From positions 1 through 25,521 of the forward strand of contig NZ_CAKQVD010000026.1 in the NCBI RefSeq assembly GCF_934277605.1: a DNA stretch of 25,521 nt, written 5' to 3'. Both the position numbers and the translations under genes were made by a program. Position 1 is the first letter of the stretch; each line of letters opens with the position of its first letter. This DNA comes from an uncultured Anaerotignum sp. Its GTDB lineage: Bacteria; Bacillota; Clostridia; Lachnospirales; Anaerotignaceae. Below the pieces are notes generated by a model. That model saw only the letters and a list, made by a program, of their open reading frames with translations, was not told the origin of the DNA and did not search any database. Shown here in pieces: positions 15,601 through 22,279 of this stretch.

Positions 15601-16635
15601 TTGTGTCATTTCATAGTTGCGCTTTGCAATGCAAACCTTGTCCGTACCCAAATAATACGCCTGCACCTTGATGGAAATATCATCCCCTGCGGCAATCTTC
15701 GGGAAAAGGTTTGCAAAATGCTGATTCGCCTCCACACTGTCCAGTGTAATCAGGAAGCCATGCTCTTTTTTTGTAACATCCTTCAACACCTCAACATTAT
15801 TTTTTAATGAAGCTTCTGTTGCCGTCCCATCAAATGTAACGCTTTTCGCAAAGCCATCTTTATACTGCACCCCAAAGGTATATTCCGCCGTATTCGTTGT
15901 ATCCGTTGCGGAACGCAGGGTAATCACATATCGGGTATCCTTGCCGATGGTCTCATCCTCCGCCATCAGCCATAGCTGCAGCTTATCCTCGTTGATGATT
16001 TTCGCATCATAAACCAATTCCTCCGCTTCGGTCATTGCGGCAACATTCCCGCCGTAATATCCCACCTTTAAGCCGGAATCCATGCGTGCTTTTCTATCCC
16101 CACGAACCCCTGGTTCATTATTTTTTTCAGCATACGTAAAAGAGGATTTCCCACCGAAATCAACCTCCTGCGGCTCCCAATAAAACACCGCATAAACATT
16201 TCCTGTGTTGCGGTTATATTCAATCACATATTCCCCCTCCTGCTTATCCTTCGCCAAAAGGGTATCCTGCATAAATGTCGCATTCTCCGAAGAAACAAAA
16301 CGGAAGGGATGAATTGTGTCATCCGCCCCCTTGTTTAACCAAGCCCCCGTATCATAATCCGTCGGCGATGTCACTCCCATAGATTCGCCCTCCGGTAGCT
16401 CCATCCCGCAGGATTTCATTGTAACCATTTTATTCTGTGCAGAAATAAAAATCTCCCTTGCCGTGTTGTCCAGCTTCATTTGATTCAGCAGGCGGCTGAA
16501 ATAGCCAACCGCAGGCACAGCGGTTGCCGTCAAAATTGCCAAAATCGCAACCGTCAGCAAAACCTCTCCCAAGGAAAAGCCCTTTCGCCCCTTTGTTTTC
16601 CAAATTCCTTTTTGCAGAAAATTTCTCTCCTTCAT
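12667..16635 (-). CDS. Giant modular prepilin with two GLUG-repeat blocks, putative pilus-tip adhesin
   Basis: A 1322-residue protein with a true prepilin N-terminus: leader MKERNFLQKGIWKTKGRKG, then FSLGEVLLTVAILAILTATA with F+1 and E+5. A pilin-like module (to about 355) is followed by a linker TSGGATSGGA (357-366). GLUG block 1 spans about 480-715 (GLFG, GGFVG, GGLAGQ, GGAFG). A middle domain without recognised motif spans about 716-1003. GLUG block 2 spans about 1009-1213 (GLFG, GALTG, GGLIG, GGFVG, GGFAG). A tyrosine/cysteine-rich end follows. GLUG repeats occur in surface proteins and IgA-protease-like ectodomains. No LPXTG signal is present, so assembly into the pilus is the likely anchor. 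ATG 16635 has GGAAGGG upstream; an in-frame ATG at 16674 with AAGGA is also possible. Adhesion is inferred. Confidence 0.88.
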   Translation of the reverse strand: MKERNFLQKGIWKTKGRKGFSLGEVLLTVAILAILTATAVPAVGYFSRLLNQMKLDNTAREIFISAQNKMVTMKSCGMELPEGESMGVTSPTDYDTGAWLNKGADDTIHPFRFVSSENATFMQDTLLAKDKQEGEYVIEYNRNTGNVYAVFYWEPQEVDFGGKSSFTYAEKNNEPGVRGDRKARMDSGLKVGYYGGNVAAMTEAEELVYDAKIINEDKLQLWLMAEDETIGKDTRYVITLRSATDTTNTAEYTFGVQYKDGFAKSVTFDGTATEASLKNNVEVLKDVTKKEHGFLITLDSVEANQHFANLFPKIAAGDDISIKVQAYYLGTDKVCIAKRNYEMTQNSLFARVRQEATSGGATSGGAIKRNPQGTDVVITTGRHLQNLSVEASHLGYTSKGTEKKTKHPIVNAKLNANIDWQKKVDEKENYYENNNTLYSKDTLLKSFQPIRIDEKSDLKKIEGNERSISHLQITKGSGTGAGLFGVVSKELTIENLKMKDCVVNTENVGNVGMLIGQVNAQAAKQVMITGCGTYLSPDKEPYNEKEHHVKNAGASVAIGGFVGGLKNGTLTIQDSFSAVNIGGNDTASVNVGGFVGLADGGSLTMNNSYTSCVVDAEGKTGAYAGGLAGQVTAALTARNCFTTCDVSAKADANSYSGGAFGYLSNGTLNDILSYGRVTWKGGTTEHEKDFSGGFVGKNEGSVAFPDCYYLSMKEYNVTGNDIATWKSHKELRLKTVPTYQKGLTHAYNADLKTKEFPFPLMKKADGKELLPYYGNWSADLGDRESVLGLCYYEKYDDDTYSVFISGMNMYDTNKPVYVDMLDYEPTSKKRVQNFGYCIAAKNVVTKYTKSALPLKAEDYTFYDLPMESIKNFEKGTRKIELKGHLKGKPETESLTKDFYYHPDFAAAISMGGLTNGKYASALESYQVRCMTQLKKVEDNKYENYAFSQTANFSTGALKSDSVVAFLPTGASYDGRAKHLNSELPSQAYTIDVRITQKNTTTGTEGKRVVGLFGTNKGTLKNVNVTGGIEIYYLSADGFQAGALTGRNEGRVEKCVSQTSLVFKTPGTGALGVGAARIGGLIGENAANASCILSRVENADLLSAGSLKNKTNIEVYIGGLIGLSAGTCEFNQVRDSTILCKNTEEETVVTRNLFVGGFVGGTESGITGCQAIDVTICNGTTFDTSLIEAKPTIGGFAGKISANGENEKISYCAYYGDIYLPRLILDYNEAGQFVGKLDKISRFESCYGWSGNDDAPYYFKGSWGTDYPYKNCYCYKSKKLPVIPVHVGLTYTDSMNRVQRGLSAPDGWKWEKKGEALVLMPTS
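15539..15568 (-). repeat. 15-bp tandem repeat with G6 tracts in the giant prepilin gene
   Basis: Two copies of a 15-bp unit (plus strand GCTCCCCCCGATGT followed by C or T) encode ATSGG twice in the linker before GLUG block 1. Each has six G on the coding strand. Gain or loss of whole units would keep the frame; slippage in a G tract would cut off both GLUG blocks. Confidence 0.8.
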
Positions 16636-16708
16636 TTTGATACCCTTCCTTATGAAAGCCCATTGTGAGCGCATAAAATCCTTCTGTTTATCAACCTTTA
16701 TACTTGTA

Positions 16709-16736
16709 ATTTTATGAGATTTCCGAAAAATGTCAA
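16709..16736 (-). promoter_or_regulatory. Putative strong promoter of the minor prepilin operon
   Basis: Minus strand: perfect -35 TTGACA (16736-16731), 16-base spacer, -10 TAAAAT (16714-16709). Transcription would start near 16702, about 67 bases before the ATG at 16635 and 28 before the alternative ATG at 16674. It makes the four prepilin-like genes a unit separate from the upstream housekeeping genes. Confidence 0.6.
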
Positions 16737-16777
16737 GGGAAGGCACACATCTATTCCGTTTTCGTCCTCAATTCTAA

Positions 16778-16831
16778 TAAAAAAGCCGACAATCCGATTA
16801 TCTTTCTTTTTTCGGATTGTCAGCCTTTTTT
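16778..16831 (-). terminator. Terminator after the D-Ala-D-Ala carboxypeptidase gene
   Basis: GACAATCCG (16788-16796) and CGGATTGTC (16813-16821) form a 9-bp stem, with flanking partial pairing. Read on the minus strand it ends in TTTTTT. A T run also follows on the plus strand, so it is potentially bidirectional. It closes the miaB-to-dacA run before the prepilin promoter. Confidence 0.8.
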
Positions 16832-16857
16832 AATCTGCCCTCAAAGCATTTGTCGGC

Positions 16858-18402
16858 TTAAAAACGACGTCTTCTGCCGCCTCTGCGGCCTCTGCGTCCG
16901 CCGCCCATGCTCAAGCTGCTGCGGCGGGAAGAACCAAAGCTGTAGCTGTGTCTGTTTCTTCTGCCGTTGATAAACTTAATAATCAAAAGAATTATCCCAA
17001 TCACAAGGATAACAACAACAAGCTTAATCAAGCCCTTCAGGGTAAACAAATTCTTGAAAAAATCCCCGATAGCACTGAAAATAGTCCCCTTGGAAACCTC
17101 TCTGCCCGCATAAACGGGTGCCTCCAGAACGGTCTTTCCGTTCACCTCATAGGTAGCTGTGCCGATTTCCGCACCCTTTTCAATGGGAGCCTTCAAGGAA
17201 ACCTTGCCCTCCTTATCCGTCACCGCATAGGTATCGTTATAGGCTACGCTCAGCTTCATATCCTCTGCGGCTGCTTTCGGCAGGAGTGCCACAACCTCCT
17301 TCTTGAATACAACAGGAACGGTGTTTCCTTCGGATTTATTATGCTTTGTCAAAGCTGCCTCTGCAACGGCTTCCTCTGCCTTTGCAACGGTAATCCTTTC
17401 ATATTGCTTGTAGCCGTAATCAAAGAGATTCTTTGCATCCAGCCAACGATTCGGATCTTCGGAATGGAAAATCACCGCAATCAGCTCTTCCCCGTTCTTT
17501 TCCGCCGCCGCAGTCACGCAATCCCCCGCCTCATCGGTAAAGCCTGTCTTGATACCAATGGCATAAGGATAATTATATTCCCCATCTGTAATCAGCAGGT
17601 TATGGCTGCGCCAGTTATACTCCTGTGTTTTCACAGCATCGTCCTTGGCCAAGCCTTCCGCACCGTTGCCGGAATAGCTTTTTTCCTTTGCAATGCCTGC
17701 CAGTGTTTCATTTTGCATAAACGCCTTGCCAATCAGTGCCAGGTCATGCGCACAGGTGTAATGGTCCTCGGAATGATAGCCATGTGCGTTTGCAAAATGG
17801 CTGTTGGTCGCCCCCAGCTCCTCCGCCTTTTTGTTCATCAAATCCGTAAAAATGACTTCACATTTGCCGAAGGTCATGCTATCGTCCTTCTCCACCTTCT
17901 TTGCAACTGCCGCCGCAACCACATTTGCGGAATCATTGCCGGAAGGGATAATCAATCCACGGATGGCATTTCTGACAGTCAGGGTTTCTCCCAATTCATG
18001 CCCCGCCTTGCTGGAATCCAAAGAAATCTCGTTGATTTCAGCACCAACCTCAATCAAATCATCCGGCTGAAAATAATCAAGTGTGACCAATGCAGTCAGC
18101 ATTTTTGTCATGCTTGCAGGAAACATCTTCTGTGTAGGGTTCTTTTCATAAAGAATGGTGCCGGAGGATGCCTCAATCAAAATTGCCGCCTCTGCCTGCA
18201 ATTCAGGTGCGCCGTCCGCCAGCATGACAGCAGTCTGTAAAGCATCTGCCGCCTTTTGTGTTTCCTTTTCCTTCTTGCCATCTGCGGAGGTAACCTTGTC
18301 CTCCTGCTGTGCCTCTTTCTTATCCTTACCACAGCCTGCCGCACCGAAGGCTACCGCCGCCGCCAAGCATAAGGCGGTAAGTTTTGCGAAAGATTTTTTC
18401 AT
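16858..18402 (-). CDS. D-alanyl-D-alanine carboxypeptidase (S11 family) with C-terminal membrane helix and Arg/Gly-rich tail
   Basis: Extracytoplasmic penicillin-binding protein (514 residues) that removes the terminal D-alanine of peptidoglycan stem peptides. The signal segment KLTALCLAAAVAFGAAGC (6-23) ends in a possible but weak lipobox, followed by a charged linker. Catalytic motifs are SMTK (97-100), SGN (154-156) and KTG (285-287), in normal order. A beta-rich C-terminal domain (about 375-440) precedes a membrane helix (VVVILVIGIILLIIKF). The protein ends in a tail of about 34 residues, very rich in Arg, Gly and Ser. ATG 18402 has AAGGATG upstream and overlaps the stop of the preceding gene by ATGA. 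The tail is unusual for the family. Confidence 0.92.
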   Translation of the reverse strand: MKKSFAKLTALCLAAAVAFGAAGCGKDKKEAQQEDKVTSADGKKEKETQKAADALQTAVMLADGAPELQAEAAILIEASSGTILYEKNPTQKMFPASMTKMLTALVTLDYFQPDDLIEVGAEINEISLDSSKAGHELGETLTVRNAIRGLIIPSGNDSANVVAAAVAKKVEKDDSMTFGKCEVIFTDLMNKKAEELGATNSHFANAHGYHSEDHYTCAHDLALIGKAFMQNETLAGIAKEKSYSGNGAEGLAKDDAVKTQEYNWRSHNLLITDGEYNYPYAIGIKTGFTDEAGDCVTAAAEKNGEELIAVIFHSEDPNRWLDAKNLFDYGYKQYERITVAKAEEAVAEAALTKHNKSEGNTVPVVFKKEVVALLPKAAAEDMKLSVAYNDTYAVTDKEGKVSLKAPIEKGAEIGTATYEVNGKTVLEAPVYAGREVSKGTIFSAIGDFFKNLFTLKGLIKLVVVILVIGIILLIIKFINGRRNRHSYSFGSSRRSSLSMGGGRRGRRGGRRRRF

Positions 18403-19325
18403 TTTGAAACATCCTTTCTGCTTTTCTTTCTTCTTTCTGCCAATTCCCGTTTCCATGCCTTAAGCTCCTCATCAAAGTGCTGTGAACGCATACCGGGGTA
18501 GGCATTCATCAAACGGCGCTCGATAAAGCTGCTCTTTTGCAAAGCATTGATACGGTTTTCCATTTTTTCCTTGATTTCTTCCAATGCAAGCTGCCGATGC
18601 AGACGCTCTTCCTCCCGCATCTGTGCCAGCTTTTTGTTTTCCTCCTCCATGCGTGCCTTCCATTCATGCAAAACCTCTGCGGCAGGCATGTTTTCAAAGC
18701 GTGCAATGATTTCCTGCTTGGTGCCGTAAAGCTTTGCACCCTCCATCTTCCTGCGCAAAGCAGCGTGTGCTTCGCTGAGGGCTGCCAGCTTTTCATTGAA
18801 CCGCAGAATATGCAGCACCGTAACGGTTGTATCCACTGCCAGATAAGCCAGCAGCAGTGTTGCCGCAAATTCGCCCCATGCACGAGGAATGGCCGCCACA
18901 AAATCCGCAATCACAGGCTGTACCACCCGCATGACGAAGGCAGTCAAAATGCCCCACTCCACAGAACGCTCCAAGCAGACACGCCCCTTGATGTTAAAGG
19001 GCTTTTGGGAATAATCCCACCATGTTGCATGAAACAGCTTTTCCAAAATCAGCCCGATGAGATATTCCACAATCGTCGCAATCAAAAAGCCGCCCACAAA
19101 GAGCAGTGGAAGGGAATCCGCCACAGGCTCCAGTGTCAAAAGAATGAGCAACGCACCTGTGCCGTAAATGGGGCAAAAGGGGCCGTTGATAAACCCACGG
19201 TTCACCCATTTTTTCGCATTGACGGAAACATACGCCGATTCCATCGCCCATCCAAGAAAGCTGTAAATAATAAAATACGCATATAATTCAAAAACCGTAA
19301 ACGAAAACCAAACGGTTGACCACAT
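18399..19325 (-). CDS. CmpB-type multi-pass membrane protein with C-terminal coiled coil
   Basis: A 308-residue membrane protein resembling the family annotated as putative ABC transporter permease (Pfam ABC_trans_CmpB). Typical features are FIIYSFLGWAMES (18-30), RGFINGPFCPIYGTGALLI (43-61) and WWDYSQKPFNIKGRVCLE (102-119). About five hydrophobic segments lie within residues 8-175. The rest (about 178-305) is a highly charged, Glu/Arg/Lys-rich coiled coil, longer than in many relatives. No ATPase partner is encoded nearby, so a transport role is doubtful. GAAGGGA precedes ATG 19325. Its TGA stop overlaps the start of the carboxypeptidase gene (ATGA), implying coupled translation and perhaps a shared role at the cell wall. 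True function is unknown. Confidence 0.75.
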   Translation of the reverse strand: MWSTVWFSFTVFELYAYFIIYSFLGWAMESAYVSVNAKKWVNRGFINGPFCPIYGTGALLILLTLEPVADSLPLLFVGGFLIATIVEYLIGLILEKLFHATWWDYSQKPFNIKGRVCLERSVEWGILTAFVMRVVQPVIADFVAAIPRAWGEFAATLLLAYLAVDTTVTVLHILRFNEKLAALSEAHAALRRKMEGAKLYGTKQEIIARFENMPAAEVLHEWKARMEEENKKLAQMREEERLHRQLALEEIKEKMENRINALQKSSFIERRLMNAYPGMRSQHFDEELKAWKRELAERRKKSRKDVSK

Positions 19326-19362
19326 TGCAATCCCTTCTTTACGAATCGATTTTTTTTGAAGC

Positions 19363-20301
19363 CTACAAAACGCCCCGTTCCCGAAAATATGCCATTGCCT
19401 CTGCCATGGCATCCGCCCCGTCGGTTTTGCTCATGTCAATCCAAAGCCCGTCAATCTGCCGCTTAAACCAAGTCAACTGCCGCTTTGCAAAACGGCGTGT
19501 GTTGGTTTTCAGCTGCACAACCGCCTCCTCCAAGGTACATTCCCCTCGGAAATAAGGCACAAATTCCTTATAGCCAATGCCCTGCATGGAAACCAAATCG
19601 GGAGAATAGCCCTTCTCCAGCAGGCCTTTTACCTCAGCCAAAAGCCCCTGCTCCATCATCAAATCAATCCTCTGCTCAATGCGTGCATAAAGCGTTTCCC
19701 GCTCCATCGTCAAGAGAAGCACTGCCGCATTGTAGGGCGATTCCTTTTCCTTCTGCTCCGCATTATGCTCGGAAAATTTCTGTCCCGTCAAATAATGATA
19801 TTCCAATGCCCTTGTCACACGCTTGACGTTGTTGGCATGAATATTTTTCGCATAGGCAGGGTCAATTTCTTGCAGCCGTGCATACAGCACCTCTGCACCC
19901 TCCTCCTTTGCAATCCGATAACATTCCTCCCGATAGGAGCTGTCATTTTCCGTTTCCGTAAAATCGTTATCATAGAGCAGGGCATTGATATAAAAGCCTG
20001 TGCCGCCAACCAGAATGGGAATCCTTCCCTTCGCCCAAATCTCTTCCATATAGGCCTTTGCCTTCTGCTGAAACAGCATGACATTATATTCCTCATCCGG
20101 ATTCAGCTCATCAATCAAATAATGCGGTATCCCGTCTGCCTCCTCAGGCGTAACCTTCGCCGTTCCGATATCCATATATCTGTATATCTGCATGGAATCG
20201 GCAGAAATGACCTCTCCGCCGATTTCCTTTGCCAAGCGAATGGAAAAGCCTGTCTTGCCGCAGGCCGTCGGGCCGCCAATCACAATCAAAGGTTTTTTCA
20301 T
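19363..20301 (-). CDS. miaA: tRNA dimethylallyltransferase
   Basis: Adds the dimethylallyl group from DMAPP to N6 of adenosine 37 in tRNAs reading UNN codons, giving i6A, which MiaB then methylthiolates. The protein has 312 residues, the normal length. The P-loop is GPTACGKT (10-17), with Cys where most MiaA have Ser. The substrate region SADSMQIYRYMDIGTAK and the family motifs VGGTGFYINALLY and QGIGYKEF are all present. The tail KTNTRRFAKRQLTWFKR is the conserved tRNA-binding segment. ATG 20301 has AGGTGA upstream and lies 12 bases after the mutL stop. miaB is in the same run at the right edge. Confidence 0.97.
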   Translation of the reverse strand: MKKPLIVIGGPTACGKTGFSIRLAKEIGGEVISADSMQIYRYMDIGTAKVTPEEADGIPHYLIDELNPDEEYNVMLFQQKAKAYMEEIWAKGRIPILVGGTGFYINALLYDNDFTETENDSSYREECYRIAKEEGAEVLYARLQEIDPAYAKNIHANNVKRVTRALEYHYLTGQKFSEHNAEQKEKESPYNAAVLLLTMERETLYARIEQRIDLMMEQGLLAEVKGLLEKGYSPDLVSMQGIGYKEFVPYFRGECTLEEAVVQLKTNTRRFAKRQLTWFKRQIDGLWIDMSKTDGADAMAEAMAYFRERGVL

Positions 20302-20313
20302 AGCTTCACCTGC

Positions 20314-22257
20314 TCAATTCTGGATCCGTTTAAACATCTTTTCCATTTCATATTTTGTCAGCTTGATGATCGTCGGTCTGCCATGGGGGCAGGTAAAGGG
20401 ATGCTCCAGCCGCAAAAGCCGATGAATCAATGCCTCTGCCTCCGCGCTGCTCAAAACATCATGCCCCTTCACAGCCGCCTTGCACGCCATGGTCGCCACT
20501 GCCAACAGCTTTGTATCATAGATGTTGGAAATGCGTTCCTCCGCCAATCTGTCCAACAAATCGGTAAAAAAGCCAACCTCTGTGGGATTTTGCAGAAGAT
20601 ACGGCGTTGCACAAAGGGCATATCTTTCGCCGAATTCCTCCAAGGCAAAGCCAAATCCCTCCAAAAGCGCCCGATTGCTCCGCAAAACCTCTGTTTCCAT
20701 CGGTGTCAGGTTGAGCATCAGGGGTGTCAGCATCCGCTGAGATGCAATTTTTTCTTCCCTGTATTTGTGCATAAATTCCTCAAACAGCACCCGTTCATGT
20801 GCGGCATGCTGGTCAATCAGATATAAGCAATCCTCCTGCTCCACAATCCAATAGGTGCGGAACACCTGCCCGATGATACGATAATTTTCAAAAAACGGTT
20901 TCTGCGGCTCTGCCGTCTGCACCGGCGGCTTTTCTTCTTCTTTTGGTGTCTCCTTCCGGTAAGGCACCGCTGTCTGCGCAAAGCCCTCTGTCTTGGGTGT
21001 GCGTTTCAGCAGCTCATCCACACTGCGTCCGCTCACAGCCGTCTGCGGCTTTTCCTCTGCGGCACGCAAAAGCGTTTCCCGCTCCGCCTTGGAGAGAATC
21101 ACGCCCTCTGCCTGCGGGGGTATCCCTTCCCGTTGCAAAGGCTCTGCCTGCTTCGGCTCGCTTTCCTTCGGCGGCTCTGCCCTTTGCGGCAGCTCTGCCA
21201 AGGTCTGCTGCTCTGCCTGCGGCAGTTTTTCCTTCGGCTTTTTTTCCAAAACCGCATTGGGAATCAAAACCGTTTCCTGCAAGGCCTTCGCAACTGCCGT
21301 ATAGAAAAATTCATACACCGCATCATCATTGCGAAAGCGAACCTCCAGCTTCGCAGGATGCACATTCACATCCACCTGCGCAGGCTCCACCTCCAGGTTC
21401 AGCACAAAAACAGGGAATTTCCCAATCAAAAGCTTTGTTTTGTAGGCATCCTCCACCGCAGAGGAAACCACGGCATTTTTGATAAATCTGCCGTTGATGA
21501 AAAGGTTTTCATAATTGCGGTTTGCCCGACAAAGCTCAGGCTTGCCAATCAAGCCGCTGACAGCATATTCTCCCTTTCGATAGGAAACGGGGAGCATACT
21601 GCCCGCCGCCTCCCTGCCATAAACATAAAATACCGCTGTTTTGGGATCGTTGTTCCCTGCCGTATGCAAAACCGTATTTCCGTTGTTGATATAATGAATG
21701 GCAACCTCAGGGTGTCCCAGTGCAATTTTGTTTACCAAATCCGAAACATAGCCGCTTTCGGTTGCCGGTTTTTTCAAAAACTTTCTGCGTGCCGGCACAT
21801 TATAAAACAGATTCTTCACTGTAATGGAGGTGCCTTCCGTGCAGGCGATATCCTCAATTTCTTGAATTTCTCCCGCATGAATCAAAATGCGTATGCCGAT
21901 TTCCTCCTCCTTGGTTTTGGTCAGCATTTCCACCTGTGCCACCGCCGCAATGCTCGCTAAGGCTTCGCCGCGGAACCCCAATGTGAAAATATGCTCCAAA
22001 TCCTCAATCTGTGTCATTTTGCTTGTCGCATGGCGCAGGAAGGCCTCCTTCACCTGCTCCTTCGCAATCCCGCAGCCGTTATCGGTAATGCGGATATAGG
22101 AAATGCCGCCCTCCTTGATTTCGATGGTCACACTGCTTGCACCGGCATCAATGGCATTTTCCGTCAATTCCTTCACAACGGATTTCGGGGCTTCTACAAC
22201 CTCTCCTGCCGCTATTTTATTGATGGTTTTTGCATCTAACAGTCGGATTTTTTGCAT
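20314..22257 (-). CDS. mutL: DNA mismatch repair endonuclease MutL
   Basis: A 647-residue GHKL ATPase acting after MutS in mismatch repair. N-terminal ATPase motifs are ELTENAIDAGA (30-40), DNGCGI (59-64) and GFRGEAL (94-100). A linker of about 110 residues, rich in Pro, Glu and Gln, separates this from the C-terminal dimerisation/nuclease domain. That domain carries the metal-binding motif DQHAAHERVLFEE, plus ACKAAVK and CPHGRP, as in Bacillus-type MutL that nicks DNA itself, so no MutH is expected. AAAGGAGGAGG precedes ATG 22257, 22 bases after mutS. Confidence 0.97.
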   Translation of the reverse strand: MQKIRLLDAKTINKIAAGEVVEAPKSVVKELTENAIDAGASSVTIEIKEGGISYIRITDNGCGIAKEQVKEAFLRHATSKMTQIEDLEHIFTLGFRGEALASIAAVAQVEMLTKTKEEEIGIRILIHAGEIQEIEDIACTEGTSITVKNLFYNVPARRKFLKKPATESGYVSDLVNKIALGHPEVAIHYINNGNTVLHTAGNNDPKTAVFYVYGREAAGSMLPVSYRKGEYAVSGLIGKPELCRANRNYENLFINGRFIKNAVVSSAVEDAYKTKLLIGKFPVFVLNLEVEPAQVDVNVHPAKLEVRFRNDDAVYEFFYTAVAKALQETVLIPNAVLEKKPKEKLPQAEQQTLAELPQRAEPPKESEPKQAEPLQREGIPPQAEGVILSKAERETLLRAAEEKPQTAVSGRSVDELLKRTPKTEGFAQTAVPYRKETPKEEEKPPVQTAEPQKPFFENYRIIGQVFRTYWIVEQEDCLYLIDQHAAHERVLFEEFMHKYREEKIASQRMLTPLMLNLTPMETEVLRSNRALLEGFGFALEEFGERYALCATPYLLQNPTEVGFFTDLLDRLAEERISNIYDTKLLAVATMACKAAVKGHDVLSSAEAEALIHRLLRLEHPFTCPHGRPTIIKLTKYEMEKMFKRIQN

Positions 22258-22279
22258 AGACCTCCTCCTTTCTCAAGGC

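Noticed and set aside
2935..16635. A competence (ComG) or type II secretion locus instead of type IV pili
   Set aside because: PilT with its AIRNLIREGK motif, and a PilM-PilN-PilO set, together with PilB, PilC, PilA and PilD, point to retractable type IV pili.
12667..16635. Sortase anchoring of the giant GLUG protein
   Set aside because: No LPXTG-type motif followed by a hydrophobic segment is present at the C-terminus; the only membrane segment is the N-terminal pilin helix.
16948..18240. A 430-codon plus-strand open frame antisense to the carboxypeptidase gene
   Set aside because: The minus-strand frame has all three catalytic motifs; the plus-strand frame has no recognisable domain or start signal.
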